Positions 24,404 to 32,763 of a DNA stretch of 64,000 nt are shown here, piece after piece (the first letter of the stretch is position 1; every line of letters starts with the position of its first letter). Source of the DNA: Mycobacterium sp. 3519A. GTDB lineage: Bacteria > Actinomycetota > Actinomycetes > Mycobacteriales > Mycobacteriaceae. The translations under genes and the position numbers were made by a program. The stretch spans positions 282,778 to 346,777 of the forward strand of contig NZ_OESG01000011.1 in NCBI RefSeq assembly GCF_900240945.1, given 5' to 3'. The notes beneath the pieces were generated by a model. The model worked only from the letters and a program-made list of their open reading frames with translations. It was not told the DNA's origin and did not search any database.

Positions 24404-24729
24404 CTCAACCCGCACCGATCACAGTCACCGACGCCTCATTCGCGGCCGACGTCCTCGACAGCGTCACGCCGGTACTGGTGGACTTCTGGGCGCAGTGGTG
24501 CGGCCCTTGCCGTGCCGTGGCGCCAGTGCTCGAAGAAATCGCCGCCGAGAACGGCGGTCGCCTCACCGTCGCCAAGCTCGACGTTGACGCTAATCCCATG
24601 ACCGCTCGGCAATACCAGGTGGTGTCGATTCCTACCATGATCGTCTTCAAGGGAGGCGACCCGGTCGCCCGTCTCGTCGGCGCACGCGGAAAGTCCGCCC
24701 TCCTAACCGAACTCAGCGATCATCTCTGA
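24400..24729 (+). CDS. trxA: Thioredoxin
   Basis: A 109-aa thioredoxin with the intact active site WCGPC (Cys34, Cys37), the cis-proline in VSIPTMIVFK and standard length. It acts as a cytosolic dithiol reductant. It overlaps the upstream flavoprotein by 4 nt, so the two are co-translated. Because that neighbour lacks a redox disulfide, this thioredoxin must be reduced by another reductase, or the pair works in an unusual way. It need not be the main housekeeping thioredoxin of the cell. A 115-aa gene follows after 42 nt with a good GGAG site. Confidence 0.9.
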   Translation: MTQPAPITVTDASFAADVLDSVTPVLVDFWAQWCGPCRAVAPVLEEIAAENGGRLTVAKLDVDANPMTARQYQVVSIPTMIVFKGGDPVARLVGARGKSALLTELSDHL

Positions 24730-24771
24730 ACAACCCCCGCGGTATCAGTCACACCCGATAAGGAGAAACAA

Positions 24772-25119
24772 ATGGGCATCAACACCTTTCGTGAGGTTGT
24801 CGACATCCTCGACGCGGCCGTGAACGGTCCAGAAACCGTGGTAGGCCCCCCGCATCATGCCTTCTGGCGCGGTGTCACTCGGGACGAGTTCGTCGCTACG
24901 AAGCTGCTCGGGCATCCGATCCTGGTGCCCGGTGACGGGGCGCACTCGAATTTGATCTTGTCTCTGAAAGGCGAGCCGCCGTTCGGCTCGGGACCCGGTG
25001 CGGAATTTCCCCGCATGCCAGTCGGTTTCGACCCGGTGCCGGACGACTCCATACGGGCGATTGAACAATGGATCAACGATGGCTGCCCCGATGTGACGAA
25101 CACCGCTGAATCTGCATAG
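24772..25119 (+). CDS. Hypothetical protein, 115 aa, cytochrome-c-module-like pattern without heme motif
   Basis: A soluble 115-aa protein starting MGINTFREVVDILDAAV with ribosome binding site AAGGAGAAACAA. The C-terminal half (GDGAHSNLILSLKGEPPFG ... FPRMPVGFDPVPDDSIRAIEQWINDGCPD) resembles sequence often seen in small cytochrome-c-like modules, but there is no CxxCH, so it would not bind heme covalently. No signal peptide. It lies between trxA and a thiolase, probably in one operon. Function unknown. Confidence 0.7.
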   Translation: MGINTFREVVDILDAAVNGPETVVGPPHHAFWRGVTRDEFVATKLLGHPILVPGDGAHSNLILSLKGEPPFGSGPGAEFPRMPVGFDPVPDDSIRAIEQWINDGCPDVTNTAESA

Positions 25120-25155
25120 CGCCCGGGAGAATCCAGTGCCGAACAGGGGAACACG

Positions 25156-26394
25156 ATGACCGAGGCCTATCTCCTTGGCGGTGTACGCACACCGTTCGCC
25201 CGGTACGGCGGGTCTCTGTCGCATCTACGCCTCGACGACCTGCTGGGCCTGGCCCTGGTCGGGGCATGCGAACGCGTCGGTGTCGATCGCGATCAGATCG
25301 AAGACATCATCGCCGGATGCGTGAATCCCGCGCATGAAGGCATGGGAGATCTCGCCCGCTGGGCCGCGCTGGCCGCCGGGTTCCCAGACAGTGCGGCGGG
25401 GGCCACCATCAACCGGTTCTGCGGATCCTCACTGAGCGCCATGGCCATGACCGCGCATGCGATCAAAGCCGGCGACCTCGGGATCGGGATCGCCTGCGGC
25501 GCCGAGTCGATGTCGCGCTCCGGGTTCGCGTACATGAAAGGCGAAGCCCCGTTCAGCCCGCGGGGACCCCAATTGCTGCTCGACACCATGTGGTCCGGTG
25601 CAGGCGGCCCACCGAACCCGGTCTTGCTGGGCCGCAACGCCTACATCGGCATGATCGAAACCGCGCAGAACGTCGCCGATCGTTACCAACTCACTAGAGA
25701 AGAGATCGATACGTTCGCGCTGCGCTCCCAACAGCACGCCCGTGCCGCCCGCGATTCGGGCAGGCTCGCCAAAGAAATCATGCCCGTGACCATCCCTGCG
25801 ACCCGAAAAGCCGTGCAGCGCACCATAAGTCATGACGAATTCATCCGTGACGACACCACACTCGAGCAGTTGGCGGCCTTACCCGCCCAGCCCGGCACCA
25901 CCCAGATGACGGCGGGTAACTCCACACCGCTGTCCGACGGGGCCGCGGCACTGATCCTGGCATCGGCCGCACGGGCCGCCGACCTCGGCGTCGTCCCACT
26001 GGCCCGGGTGGTGTCCTCGGCGGTCTACGGTAACGATCCATTGTTCATGGGGATCGCTCCGGCCTGGGCGCTGCCGCTGGCACTACGACGCGCGGGCTTG
26101 ACGCCCGAACAAATCGATGTTTGGGAAATCCACGAGGCCTTCAGTGCGCAGGCCCTCGGTGTACTGCGGGAGTTGCCCAACCAACTCGACGGGTTCCGAG
26201 TTCCCGACGACAAACTCACGCCCAACGGGGGCGCCGTGGCCATCGGGCATCCATTCGGCGCCACTGGTGTGCGTTATGCGCTGACCCTTGCCATCGAACT
26301 ACGCGAGCGACATCTGCGTTACGGTGCCATCGGTGTCTGCATCGGATCCGGCCAAGGCGTGGCCATGGTGCTGGAAAACCCGCAGGCTTCTTGA
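25156..26394 (+). CDS. Thiolase (acetyl-CoA acyltransferase)
   Basis: A 412-aa thiolase of full length. The acyl-accepting cysteine is Cys89 in NRFCGSSLSAMAM; the histidine is in NGGAVAIGHPFGATG and the second catalytic cysteine in GVCIGSGQGVAMVL. It cleaves or forms 3-oxoacyl-CoA in fatty acid or related catabolism; chain length cannot be told. It is the last plus-strand gene of the group that starts with the flavoprotein, 36 nt after the 115-aa gene, and is followed by a strong hairpin terminator. Confidence 0.9.
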   Translation: MTEAYLLGGVRTPFARYGGSLSHLRLDDLLGLALVGACERVGVDRDQIEDIIAGCVNPAHEGMGDLARWAALAAGFPDSAAGATINRFCGSSLSAMAMTAHAIKAGDLGIGIACGAESMSRSGFAYMKGEAPFSPRGPQLLLDTMWSGAGGPPNPVLLGRNAYIGMIETAQNVADRYQLTREEIDTFALRSQQHARAARDSGRLAKEIMPVTIPATRKAVQRTISHDEFIRDDTTLEQLAALPAQPGTTQMTAGNSTPLSDGAAALILASAARAADLGVVPLARVVSSAVYGNDPLFMGIAPAWALPLALRRAGLTPEQIDVWEIHEAFSAQALGVLRELPNQLDGFRVPDDKLTPNGGAVAIGHPFGATGVRYALTLAIELRERHLRYGAIGVCIGSGQGVAMVLENPQAS

Positions 26395-26407
26395 TCGAAA
26401 TCGGCAA

Positions 26408-26439
26408 ACGGGGCCACACCCTCGCGGATGTGGCCCCGT
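26408..26439. terminator. Bidirectional hairpin terminator
   Basis: Perfect 11-bp arms ACGGGGCCACA and TGTGGCCCCGT around a 10-nt loop lie between the convergent thiolase and the proline-rich protein gene. No long T-tract is present, as is common in mycobacteria. Confidence 0.7.
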
Positions 26440-26469
26440 CGGCGTTCGAATCCGTTGGCGCAGAACGAC

Positions 26470-27144
26470 TCAGCCCGGCGGTGGAGGCACCGGTGGCGGC
26501 GGTGCGTCCGGCGGGGGCGGTGGATCGGGCTGGAACTGATCCAGACCTGGCGGAATGTTGGTGCCGGGCGGCGGCGCGGTACCCGGCAGTGGTTCACCCA
26601 GTTGCTCCTGTGGCACCTGGCCGAGCAGTCCACCCTTGAGCATCCCGGCGCGGTACATGTCGATGTAGCGGCCCAACCACTGCCGACGGGTGACGTCGGC
26701 GTTCTCCTGGCCCGGATCGACGCCGAACTCCTCGCACTTGCCTGGCGCCGACGGCTTCAGGCACTGCTGGACGCCGTAGGCGTTGTTGAACACGTTGAGA
26801 TTGGGCACGGCGCCCGGGCTACCGCCGGGGGGCGCGGGAATCGGGTTCTGGCCAAGCACGGTGCTTGCATCCATGCCTGTGACCGGGGGCGCACCGAGCG
26901 CATCGGAGTTGGCGTTCTGCCCGGTCTGCGTGAGGACCCCGAGGCCCTCCGGCCCCAGCGGGGCGCCGCCCATCATCGGCACCGTCTGACCTGGCGGCGG
27001 TGGCGGCGCGGGGTCACCCGGTGCGGGCGCGGGATCCGGCGGTGGGTCGGCGGCGGCGGTCGCCGCGAAGGCGACCGCACCGACCGTGATGAACCCGGCG
27101 GTCGCGATGTTCGCGACAGCCAACGCTTTTCGGTTCAAAGGCAT
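26470..27144 (-). CDS. Secreted proline-rich protein
   Basis: A 224-aa protein starting MPLNRKALAVANIATAG with a signal peptide ending near TAAADPPPDP. Proline-rich segments bracket a conserved-looking middle (NVFNNAYGVQQCLKP, GKCEEFGVDPGQEN, RRQWLGRYIDMYRAGML); the tail is almost pure Pro/Asp/Gly. Two cysteines may form a disulfide. Such proteins in mycobacteria sit in or outside the cell envelope; I do not know a function. The same frame stays open upstream across the MspA-like gene, but only this start gives a signal peptide. It follows the MspA-like pair with an 8-nt gap, so the three are probably one operon. Confidence 0.75.
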   Translation of the reverse strand: MPLNRKALAVANIATAGFITVGAVAFAATAAADPPPDPAPAPGDPAPPPPPGQTVPMMGGAPLGPEGLGVLTQTGQNANSDALGAPPVTGMDASTVLGQNPIPAPPGGSPGAVPNLNVFNNAYGVQQCLKPSAPGKCEEFGVDPGQENADVTRRQWLGRYIDMYRAGMLKGGLLGQVPQEQLGEPLPGTAPPPGTNIPPGLDQFQPDPPPPPDAPPPPVPPPPG

Positions 27145-27152
27145 ACCTGACG

Positions 27153-27806
27153 TCAGACCGCTTTGGTGACGCCGTAGTACGCCGCCACGTCGTCGGTATC
27201 GGTGGTCGAACTCGTCAGCGTGGCGTACGACCGGATGAAGGACTGACCGACGCAGCCGTCGACCTTGACGTGGGTGTCCTTCAGCGTGACGCGGACCGGC
27301 GCGGCCTTGAACGTCTTCTTGTCGACGGTGACCGTCGACACCGTGCCCGGCTTCGGGTGGATCTCGATGGTGCCGGACAGCGGGAAGCTGATGCCGGTCG
27401 GGATCAAGCCGCCGGTGATCGACGAACCCGAGGTGCTGATACCGGCCTGGCCGATGAGACGGACCTGGCCGAGTTCGATGCCGCAACCGATCTGGTAGCC
27501 GGCCTCCAGTGTGCCGCCGCTCAGCGTCGTCTTGCCGCTGCCGGTGACCGTGCCGGTGAAGGTGCCGCCCACCAGGTACTCGCGCGAGGAGACGGCCGTC
27601 GTCAACGGCGCCACCGGCAACTGGGTCTCGTCCTTGGCAACCACGGTCAGCACCCAACCGTCCGGGGAGGTCACCACGGTCGGGAGAGAGGATTCGACAA
27701 CGCCGGTGTCTGGCGGTGGGCCGTCATCGTCGGGGTCGGCCGACGCGATCGGCGCGAGGCCGAGCGGGATCAGCGAGCAGAATGCCAGTGCGACAAAGCG
27801 ATTCAC
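27153..27806 (-). CDS. MspA-family protein, copy 2
   Basis: A 217-aa exported protein starting with GTG (MNRFVALAFC), with GAAGGAAAG upstream, and a signal peptide ending near IASADPDD. The mature part shows MspA-family features: SSREYLVGGTFTG, LEAGYQIGCGI and the C-terminal SFIRSYATLTSST followed by YYGVTKAV. MspA is the octameric outer-membrane porin of fast-growing mycobacteria. This protein has an extra acidic/proline segment after the signal peptide and two cysteines, so pore function is not certain. It is 32 nt downstream of its paralog on the minus strand. Confidence 0.8.
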   Translation of the reverse strand: MNRFVALAFCSLIPLGLAPIASADPDDDGPPPDTGVVESSLPTVVTSPDGWVLTVVAKDETQLPVAPLTTAVSSREYLVGGTFTGTVTGSGKTTLSGGTLEAGYQIGCGIELGQVRLIGQAGISTSGSSITGGLIPTGISFPLSGTIEIHPKPGTVSTVTVDKKTFKAAPVRVTLKDTHVKVDGCVGQSFIRSYATLTSSTTDTDDVAAYYGVTKAV

Positions 27807-27838
27807 GATTGTTTTCTTTCCTTCGAGATCGACGTGGA

Positions 27839-28525
27839 TTAAACGGCCTTGGTGACGCCGAGGTAGGTGATGACGTCGTCGGTGTTGTCGGTCGAGCTCG
27901 TCAGCGTGGCGTACGAGCGGATGAAGGATTGGCCGGCGCACTGGTCGGTTTTGATCCGCACGCCTGTGATCGTGATGCGAGTCGTGGTGCCCTTGAACGA
28001 CTTCTTGTCGATGGCCACGGTCGTCACGGTGCCGGGCTTGAGGTACACCTTGGCCTGTAGGCTGACGCCGAAGCCGCCGGTCGCGTTGCCTGTGAACGGA
28101 ATCGAGATGCCCGGGGTGAAGTTGGCGCCGGGGTTGACCTCCGTTTCGTCGGAGATGATGCCGCAGCCGATCTGCTCGCCTGCCTCCATCGATCCGCCGT
28201 TCAGCTTGGTCTTGCCGCTGCCGCTGATCCTGCCGGTGAAGGTGCCCGCGATCAGGTATTCGCGCGACGTGATCGCTGTGGTCAGCGGGGCGACCGGCAA
28301 CTGGGTCTCATTGCTGCCGACCACCTCGAGGTGCCATCCGTCCGGGGTGTCGAGCACTCCAGGAGGGCCTGACGGGACGGCGCCTTCCGGCGGCAACGGG
28401 TTGGTGGCATTCACAGGTACCGCCGGATCGGGTGGGGGAGGAGGATCGGCGTGCGCGAGGGGCGCGACGGTCGCGACCGGTATCGCAACGCAGACGGATG
28501 CCAACATGGCAAAGCGATTCAACAT
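27839..28525 (-). CDS. MspA-family protein, copy 1
   Basis: A 228-aa paralog of the next gene, starting MLNRFAMLASVCVAI with a signal peptide ending near LAHADPPP. After a Pro/Ala-rich linker the core repeats the family pattern: SREYLIAGTFTG, MEAGEQIGCGI, SFIRSYATLTSST and a TKAV end identical to its neighbour. The central strand region differs most from copy 2. It is first in a likely three-gene minus-strand operon. Whether the two proteins form one mixed oligomer is unknown. Confidence 0.8.
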   Translation of the reverse strand: MLNRFAMLASVCVAIPVATVAPLAHADPPPPPDPAVPVNATNPLPPEGAVPSGPPGVLDTPDGWHLEVVGSNETQLPVAPLTTAITSREYLIAGTFTGRISGSGKTKLNGGSMEAGEQIGCGIISDETEVNPGANFTPGISIPFTGNATGGFGVSLQAKVYLKPGTVTTVAIDKKSFKGTTTRITITGVRIKTDQCAGQSFIRSYATLTSSTDNTDDVITYLGVTKAV

Positions 28526-28926
28526 GTTTGGGATAGCGCCTCTCGTGGTCTGGACACAACGGATTCATAACGGGTGTGTCGCGAGGGAGCCTCTAATGGT
28601 GGGGTTTCCAAACGGTGAACGGACCCCAAACAGTTCGCGCCGCGTTTCCGTCTAACAAGCGTCCGCAGCCTGCGATTCCTGCCTTATCACATGCAGCTGA
28701 AAAGCCTCTCACAGGCGAACGAAAGCCGATGGACGGCAAGTAGATAACGTCCATTTGTCGTCAATTCACCATCCGGACACCTGGCCCGCAGACCGTGGTT
28801 TGCGTTCCGTATCGCCCTCGAGACACCGTGGGGCTCGTCGACGTGGCTGGGCCGATCGCTACAGCGCGTCGCAGCGGGTCAGCGCAAACAATCAGACCTG
28901 CGAGACTGAACTGACCGGAGGAAACC
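28526..28926. promoter_or_regulatory. 401-bp divergent intergenic region with an inverted repeat
   Basis: No gene is supported here. It must hold promoters for the MspA-like operon (minus) and the secreted protein (plus). ATGGACG (28729-28735) and CGTCCAT (28748-28754) form an inverted repeat with a 12-nt spacer, a possible operator. GGAGGAAACC directly precedes the TTG at 28927. Confidence 0.4.
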
Positions 28927-29460
28927 TTGAAGTCACCACACGTGTGCGGGAGAACCATTGCCGTGTCCGTGGTCGCCGTCGGGATCGGGCTGGCGGTTGC
29001 GCCGACCGCGATGGCCGACGACACCGACGGCGCAGGGGATCAGTCGTCGCCGCCAGTGGTGGTGACCGCGGTGGACCCATCGGATGATGCAAGCCAGCCC
29101 GCGGTGTCGGCGTGCGGAGCGTTCGCTCAGGTGCTCGACGATTCGTCGAACTACTACGGGGACTTCGCCGACTCGATCGAGGGTTCCGACTACTCGGATC
29201 CGGCCGTCGACAGCAGCAACGTGACGGGCAGGACCGCCCTTCGGCAGGCGGCGGGAGTGGCGATGCAGGCGGCGGGCACTCCTGGCCTGGATCCGTCGAT
29301 CGCGAATCCGATGCGGATCTGGTCGTTGGGGGCGAGCAAGCTGCTCGTGAAGATGGGACTGCGGATTCCCGGGGACAGTCTGAACAGCACCGCAACCGAG
29401 ATGAACAATCAGGCCGAGCAGGTCCAGGAAGCGTGCGCTGCGGCTGGGACGCACGCGTAA
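28927..29460 (+). CDS. Secreted hypothetical protein
   Basis: A 177-aa exported protein with a TTG start placed behind a strong GGAGG (MKSPHVCGRTIAVSVV). The signal peptide ends near TAMADDTDG. The mature protein has an acidic N-terminus and then a mostly helical region (CGAFAQVLDDSSNYYGDF, GVAMQAAGTPGLDPS, TEMNNQAEQVQEAC) with two cysteines. The pattern resembles unnamed secreted mycobacterial proteins. It is followed 4 nt later by a lipoprotein gene, so the two are likely co-expressed. Confidence 0.75.
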   Translation: MKSPHVCGRTIAVSVVAVGIGLAVAPTAMADDTDGAGDQSSPPVVVTAVDPSDDASQPAVSACGAFAQVLDDSSNYYGDFADSIEGSDYSDPAVDSSNVTGRTALRQAAGVAMQAAGTPGLDPSIANPMRIWSLGASKLLVKMGLRIPGDSLNSTATEMNNQAEQVQEACAAAGTHA

Positions 29461-29464
29461 CAAC

Positions 29465-30151
29465 GTGAAACGCAACGGTTTTGGGGCGTTTTGTGCGCTC
29501 AGTGTGGTGCTGACCGGCTGTGGCGGTGGCGCCGTGTCGGGCGCAGCCGTGCCGACGAAGTCGGTGCCGGATTCGGTGTTGACGGAGTCGATGCTGACCG
29601 CGGACGAATTGAACACGGTGCTGGGCACGACCGGCATGACACCGCACACGCCAGTATCGCAGATGAGCGACAACCGCAATCTGCTGCCTAACCTGAACTG
29701 TCTGGGCGTGTGGCAGGTCAATCAATCGTCGATCTACGAGTCGAGCAACTGGAAGTCGGTGCGCCAGCAGCTCGTTCGCGCACCGGACAACGAGCAGTGG
29801 AACTATCTCGTGGTGCAGTCCATCGTGTCCTACCGCACCGCCGACGCGGCGCACAAGTTCTTGACCGAGTCGGCTGACCGATGGTCGAAGTGCACCAATC
29901 ACACGCTCAACATCCAACTCAACGGACAGACCTTGCCGAAGTGGGTCAGTGGCGACCTCGCGAAGAGCGATACCCAACTCGCGATGCCATTCGTGCGCGG
30001 CACCGGCGATCAAACCAGGTCGTGCCAGCATTCACTGTCGCTGGTGGCGAACTTGATCCTCGACGTGCAGGCGTGTAGGCCGCAACAGCAGTCCGCGGAC
30101 GGCGACGCTGTAACTGTCGCAGGCAAGATCACGTCGAAACTGCCTCGCTGA
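29465..30151 (+). CDS. Lipoprotein with PknH-like extracellular sensor domain
   Basis: A 228-aa lipoprotein with GTG start. The lipobox is LTGC, about residue 18-21, after a short hydrophobic signal. The mature domain (LTADELNTVLGTTGMT, NCLGVWQVNQSSIYESS, AAHKFLTESADRWSKC, SLVANLILDVQAC) has the layout and cysteines of the PknH-type sensor domain found on mycobacterial lipoproteins and on the outer part of the kinase PknH. It is anchored on the outside of the plasma membrane; a ligand is not known. It ends 13 nt before the stop of the convergent PE-PPE-domain gene. Confidence 0.8.
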   Translation: MKRNGFGAFCALSVVLTGCGGGAVSGAAVPTKSVPDSVLTESMLTADELNTVLGTTGMTPHTPVSQMSDNRNLLPNLNCLGVWQVNQSSIYESSNWKSVRQQLVRAPDNEQWNYLVVQSIVSYRTADAAHKFLTESADRWSKCTNHTLNIQLNGQTLPKWVSGDLAKSDTQLAMPFVRGTGDQTRSCQHSLSLVANLILDVQACRPQQQSADGDAVTVAGKITSKLPR

Positions 30152-30164
30152 GCCGAGGTTGCCG

Positions 30165-31493
30165 CTAGGACTTGTCGGGCTTTTCGTCCTTGCCGTGTTT
30201 CGGCTCGTCCTGGTTGTGAGTCGACGCGCCACGGTCATCTGGCTCGGTCTTGGTCGGGTTGTCAACGGCCACATCGGAATCCGATCTTGACGGCGGTTCG
30301 CTCTCGGCGGTGGCCGCGGGCACGGCCTTCTTGCTGTCGCGCACCACGTGACGCTTCGGTCGCTTCTTCTCGACGGTCGGCTCGTCGGCGGCGATCTTCG
30401 GCGTGGAATCGGTCGCCGAGGTCTCCGAGATCGTCGAGGCCGCAGCATGGCTCGCGGAGGTCGGGTGGTCGAGTGCCGTCGAGACCAGCTGAGGCAGCGA
30501 CGAGAACGGAGTCGCGGGCTGGTACTTGCTCGGGTCGGCAGGAATGGGGTTGCCGCGGGGGTAGGCGGAGTTGACGATCGCGGTCAACACCGGTTCGGTC
30601 AGGTCGGCGATCGTGTTGCCGAACGGCACCACGTCGCGAATCAGATTCGTCAGCGGCAGCCCGTTGGTCGTGTAGGTGACGTACGTCGTCGTCCCGCGCT
30701 GCGTGACGTACGCGGCGACCCGGTCACCTTCCGGGACATCGGCGCACCGCGCGTCCGGGCATGGCAGGACGTCGCCCTTGTCCGTGACGCCGCAGGTGTT
30801 GGCACTACCGCAGGTGACGGCGGGTGATCCGTCGGGATTGACCGGTAGATCAAGGTCATTCTGGTTGAGGCGGCGGTACAGGTACGCGACAAGGGAGTTG
30901 ACTGCGGCGACGGGATTCAGCACGTCGGCCGGCGCGTTGGAGTTGTAGTCGTACTGGTAGCCAACGTCGACCACGCCGAGGGCGTCGGTGTTGGTGGGCG
31001 ACGGGATCGGGTTCACGCCGATGAGGGCGAACCATGGATAACGGGTCCCGAAGCCGCCGTCTGGCCGGGCGACGTTGTTGTCGAGGATGAACACCGTCTT
31101 GGCGAGCACGGGATCCTTCGTGGCCTGCAGAGCCATCAGCAGCAGGCTGGCGTTGGCCGCGCCCCAGCCCGACGAGAGCACCGCGTTGTCCTCGCCTGAA
31201 TGGGCCTGCAGCGCCTGGTTGATGCCGAACGGGCCGGTGAAGAAGTTGACGTGCTCGAGGTCGTCACCGGAGTTGTAGGGCGGGGCGTTGAACATCCCGT
31301 TGAAGAAGTTCTCGTTGCCGCTACCGTCGGGGTGGGTCGAGCTGCCGACGACGATCAGTGCCGTCAGGTCGACCAACGGAGTCGAGATAGACGCCGGTTG
31401 TGTGGCAGCAACCGTTGCTACGGTCGTTGCGACGCCGACGGCGGCGATCCCGACGGCGACTCTGCTCACGCGCTTCGATGCGGTGTTGCTCAC
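30165..31493 (-). CDS. PE-PPE-domain (alpha/beta hydrolase fold) protein
   Basis: A 442-aa protein with an N-terminal hydrophobic segment (VAVGIAAVGVATTVATVA), probably a signal peptide or anchor, and then a domain like the C-terminal PE-PPE domain: IVVGSSTHPDG, LSSGWGAANASLLLMAL, GVNPIPSP, YQYDYNSNAPADVLNPVA. Members of this family are serine hydrolases or acyltransferases; the nucleophile elbow here reads SSGWGAA. It lacks PE or PPE modules. From about residue 340 the tail is low-complexity, rich in Lys, Glu, Asp and Ser. It belongs to a group of exported proteins and is followed convergently by the lipoprotein gene. Confidence 0.8.
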   Translation of the reverse strand: MSNTASKRVSRVAVGIAAVGVATTVATVAATQPASISTPLVDLTALIVVGSSTHPDGSGNENFFNGMFNAPPYNSGDDLEHVNFFTGPFGINQALQAHSGEDNAVLSSGWGAANASLLLMALQATKDPVLAKTVFILDNNVARPDGGFGTRYPWFALIGVNPIPSPTNTDALGVVDVGYQYDYNSNAPADVLNPVAAVNSLVAYLYRRLNQNDLDLPVNPDGSPAVTCGSANTCGVTDKGDVLPCPDARCADVPEGDRVAAYVTQRGTTTYVTYTTNGLPLTNLIRDVVPFGNTIADLTEPVLTAIVNSAYPRGNPIPADPSKYQPATPFSSLPQLVSTALDHPTSASHAAASTISETSATDSTPKIAADEPTVEKKRPKRHVVRDSKKAVPAATAESEPPSRSDSDVAVDNPTKTEPDDRGASTHNQDEPKHGKDEKPDKS

Positions 31494-31571
31494 TTCCGTC
31501 TCCCCCTGAACGTCCTCGGTAGCAACCTACCGCGCCGCCCAGGCCTCGGGCGAGTCGCGGTCCGGACGAAA

Positions 31572-31612
31572 AAGGTCGGCGCCACGGAGGAAGCATCCGT
31601 GACGCCGACCTT
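31572..31612 (-). terminator. Intrinsic terminator of the repeat-protein gene
   Basis: AAGGTCGGCG (31572-31581) pairs with CGCCGACCTT (31603-31612), with further inner pairing ACGGA/TCCGT. On the minus strand the stem is followed by a run of T residues. It lies 9 nt beyond the stop of the gene at 31621-32763. Confidence 0.8.
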
Positions 31613-31620
31613 CGATGGTC

Positions 31621-32763
31621 CTACTTCTTGCCGGCCCTGTGCTGCGCCTTCTTGGTGCTGCTCGCGTGGCCGTCGCCGGTGCCCTTCTTGTGCTCCGTGT
31701 GGCCGGCATGCTTGGTGCCGGTTGACCCCGAGCCCTTCGCGTCCTTGGTGTCCGAGGCGTCCTTGGCGTCCGAGGCGTCCTTGGCGTCCTTGGTGTCCGA
31801 GGCGTCCTTGGTGTCCGTCCCGGTCGTCCCGTCCGTGGCCGTCCCCGTTGTGCCCGTGCCGGTTTCGTGTGCCTCGCTACCGGAGGTGGTCTTCGGCGTC
31901 GTGGCACCGGACCCCTTGACCTTTGTGGCGTCACTGTCGGTGACGCTGGACTCCGCCTTGTCGGTCGTGCTCTTCTCGGTCTTGGTGGGCGTGCTCAATG
32001 CCGCTGAGAGCGCCTGCAGTTCGATGTTGCTCCGACCGGTCGTCAGTGCGCTCGCGGTCACGCCGCCGCTGAGGGCGTTGCCAACCATCGAAGCCACCGT
32101 CGCAGGCAGGGCGAGCACCTTGTTGATGGCGGCGAGTTCATTGGTGAACGCCGTCTGCAGCAGCGGCGGGATCCTCTCGAACTGGCCCTGGAAGAACGCG
32201 CCGGTGGCCGAGTTGATCGGAGCCACGAAGGCGGCCAGGTTGCCCAGCGTCGACGCGACGGTGAAGTAGAGCTGGAACGGCAGCTCGGCGATCGGCACCA
32301 GGCCGCCGGCCGAGGCTGTGGGCGTGGCCGCGGCAGGCGACGCGACATCTTTGGCCAACGCATTGGAGGTCGTGACGGCGCTGAGCCCGCTGACCAGCGT
32401 GGTGGGCAACGCGATAACGGCTTGGATCGCCTTGGCCTCGGCGGCGACGGCCTGCTGCAGCAGCGGCGGGATCTTCTCGAACTGGCCCTGGAAGAACGCG
32501 CCGGTGGCCGAGTTGACCGGGGGCACGAAGGCGGCCAGGTTGCCCAGCGTCGACGCGATGGTGAAGTAGTACTTGAACGGAAGTTCGGCCAGCGCCAGCG
32601 GATTCACCGATGCGGCCAGCGTGTAATCCGAAGTGACCACACGAACGGGTGGGCTTTCCTCATGCGCGGCGAGCTGAACTTGCGGCTCGACCGTGCCCGA
32701 AGCAGCAGCGATGCAGATCGTGCTGGCTCCAGCCATCAGCGCAGTGGACTTACTAACTTTCAC
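31621..32763 (-). CDS. Exported protein with a duplicated module and a Lys/Asp-rich repeat tail
   Basis: A 380-aa protein with an N-terminal signal (MKVSKSTALMAGASTICIAAA). Residues about 58-110 and 158-210 are two copies of one module, with the shared string STLGNLAAF and then NSATGAFFQGQF(E)KIPPLLQ. The rest, from about residue 255, is low-complexity and ends in repeated KDASDTKDAKD and a strongly basic tail GHASSTKKAQHRAGKK. I do not recognise the family; the module is hydrophobic and may insert in or bind the envelope. A clear terminator follows. Confidence 0.75.
   Translation of the reverse strand: MKVSKSTALMAGASTICIAAASGTVEPQVQLAAHEESPPVRVVTSDYTLAASVNPLALAELPFKYYFTIASTLGNLAAFVPPVNSATGAFFQGQFEKIPPLLQQAVAAEAKAIQAVIALPTTLVSGLSAVTTSNALAKDVASPAAATPTASAGGLVPIAELPFQLYFTVASTLGNLAAFVAPINSATGAFFQGQFERIPPLLQTAFTNELAAINKVLALPATVASMVGNALSGGVTASALTTGRSNIELQALSAALSTPTKTEKSTTDKAESSVTDSDATKVKGSGATTPKTTSGSEAHETGTGTTGTATDGTTGTDTKDASDTKDAKDASDAKDASDTKDAKGSGSTGTKHAGHTEHKKGTGDGHASSTKKAQHRAGKK
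31737..31816. repeat. Minisatellite-like repeat in the tail-coding region
   Basis: Short units such as GTCCTTGGCGTCCGAGGC recur in tandem with small changes and encode Asp-Ala-Ser/Lys repeats in the gene on the minus strand. Copy number could vary between strains. Confidence 0.6.

Noticed and set aside
31737..31816. CRISPR array
   Set aside because: The repeats are short, contiguous, without unique spacers, in frame with a coding sequence, and no cas gene is present.
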